Positions 5,981 through 6,462 of a stretch of 6,462 bases of DNA are shown here, piece after piece. The DNA is taken from the NCBI GenBank assembly GCA_965363675.1, contig CBDTTW010000180.1:1-6462 (forward strand). The letters run 5' to 3'. Every line of letters begins with the position of its first letter. Position 1 is the first letter of the stretch. The notes under the pieces were generated by a model. That model saw nothing but the letters and a program-made list of their open reading frames with translations, was not told the origin of the DNA and did not search any database. This DNA is from CBDTTW01 sp965363675 (GTDB taxonomy: Bacteria > Bacteroidota > Rhodothermia > Rhodothermales > DASSAV01). Made by a program: the position numbers and the translations under genes.

Positions 5981-6462
5981 TCACCGGCGCAGCAGCATCC
6001 CGAGGTCCATCACGTTGGTATGTGTGGCGCCGGTGTAGAAAAGCGTCCCGAGGCGGTCGAAGTAGCGGAAGGCGTCGTTGCGCGCCAGGGCCGCCGAGGC
6101 GTCGTAGCCGAGGGCGCGGGCCCGGCGGGCCTGCTCGGGCGTCAGCCACGCCCCGGCGGCGGGCGTTGAGCCGTCTTTGCCGTCCGTGCCGCAGCAGGCC
6201 ATGAGCACATTGGCCCCCGAGGCGGCCAGCAGCGGCTCGGCGCCCAGCACCATCTCCTGGCAGCGCCCGCCCGAGCCGGAGCCCGTGACCGTCACGGTGG
6301 TCTCGCCGCCCCAGAGCAGGCATACCGGCGGGCCGCCCGGCGCCGCGCCCTTCAGGAAGCCGGCGGCCAAAGCCGCCCCCACCTCCCGCGCCTCGCCGGT
6401 CGCCGCCTCGGGCAGCATCTCGACGGCGTCGCCGCGCTCGGCCGCCGCCCGCGCCGCCGCCT
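5981..6462 (-). CDS. Glycerate 2-kinase, MOFRL domain (N-terminus beyond window)
   Basis: The frame runs in from the right edge without a stop, so the roughly 160 residues seen are the C-terminal MOFRL part of a protein that is normally about 400-450 residues. The internal ATG at 6416-6418 is not the real start: the 14 codons upstream continue the same frame in an Ala-rich helix that fits the family. Family blocks are visible: TGEAREVG, GGETTVTVTGSGSGGRCQEM, GTDGKDGSTPAAGAW, and the terminal TGATHTNVMDLGMLL. Enzymes of this class phosphorylate D-glycerate at the 2-position with ATP to give 2-phosphoglycerate, feeding glyoxylate, serine or sugar-acid breakdown into glycolysis; they are cytoplasmic. 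One small oddity is Cys in GGRCQE, where Asn (GGRNQE) is usual. It is the first gene of the visible minus-strand run and is separated by 127 nt from the next. Confidence 0.92.
   Translation of the reverse strand, partial: AAARAAAERGDAVEMLPEAATGEAREVGAALAAGFLKGAAPGGPPVCLLWGGETTVTVTGSGSGGRCQEMVLGAEPLLAASGANVLMACCGTDGKDGSTPAAGAWLTPEQARRARALGYDASAALARNDAFRYFDRLGTLFYTGATHTNVMDLGMLLRR

Noticed and set aside
1..6462. Mobile element, defence system, CRISPR array or prophage genes
   Set aside because: Every sizeable minus-strand gene but one matches a common housekeeping or stress family. I saw no transposase, integrase, direct-repeat array or toxin-antitoxin pair.

Overview
This GC-rich bacterial chromosomal segment holds seven protein-coding genes, all on the minus strand. 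In the direction of transcription (right to left) they are: the C-terminal part of a MOFRL-type glycerate 2-kinase (cut by the right edge), a 203-aa uncharacterised protein that may have a tubby-like fold, a YyaL/DUF255 thioredoxin-domain protein, an acetyl-CoA acyltransferase (thiolase), a small bacteriohemerythrin, a TerC-family membrane protein, and the N-terminal three quarters of an Mpg-type DNA-3-methyladenine glycosylase (cut by the left edge). I see no mobile element, tRNA, rRNA, CRISPR array or phage gene.

Layout: the glycerate kinase is separated by a 127-nt gap from the hypothetical gene. The hypothetical, yyaL-like and thiolase genes are close together (gaps of 36 and 5 nt) and probably share a transcript. 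A 120-nt gap with two strong inverted repeats separates thiolase from hemerythrin. A 177-nt gap with several GC-rich hairpins separates hemerythrin from terC. The terC stop overlaps the apparent start of mpg. No gap exceeds 300 nt.

Functionally the set looks like housekeeping and stress genes rather than one pathway: glycerate phosphorylation, CoA thioester metabolism, O2 or iron binding, probable metal-ion export, and alkylation repair. Only the hypothetical/yyaL/thiolase run and the terC/mpg pair have operon-like spacing.

Organism: the sequence is strongly GC-rich, and most starts lack a recognisable Shine-Dalgarno sequence. That combination would fit a high-GC Bacteroidota or Rhodothermota relative, but this is a weak inference and other high-GC phyla are possible.

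I did not find a convincing new multi-gene system. The points most worth a second look are an mpg gene whose only sensible start is a CTG overlapping the terC stop, a hemerythrin with Asn at one position that normally holds an iron-ligand His, a long imperfect hairpin directly before the hemerythrin start, and the uncharacterised protein next to yyaL.
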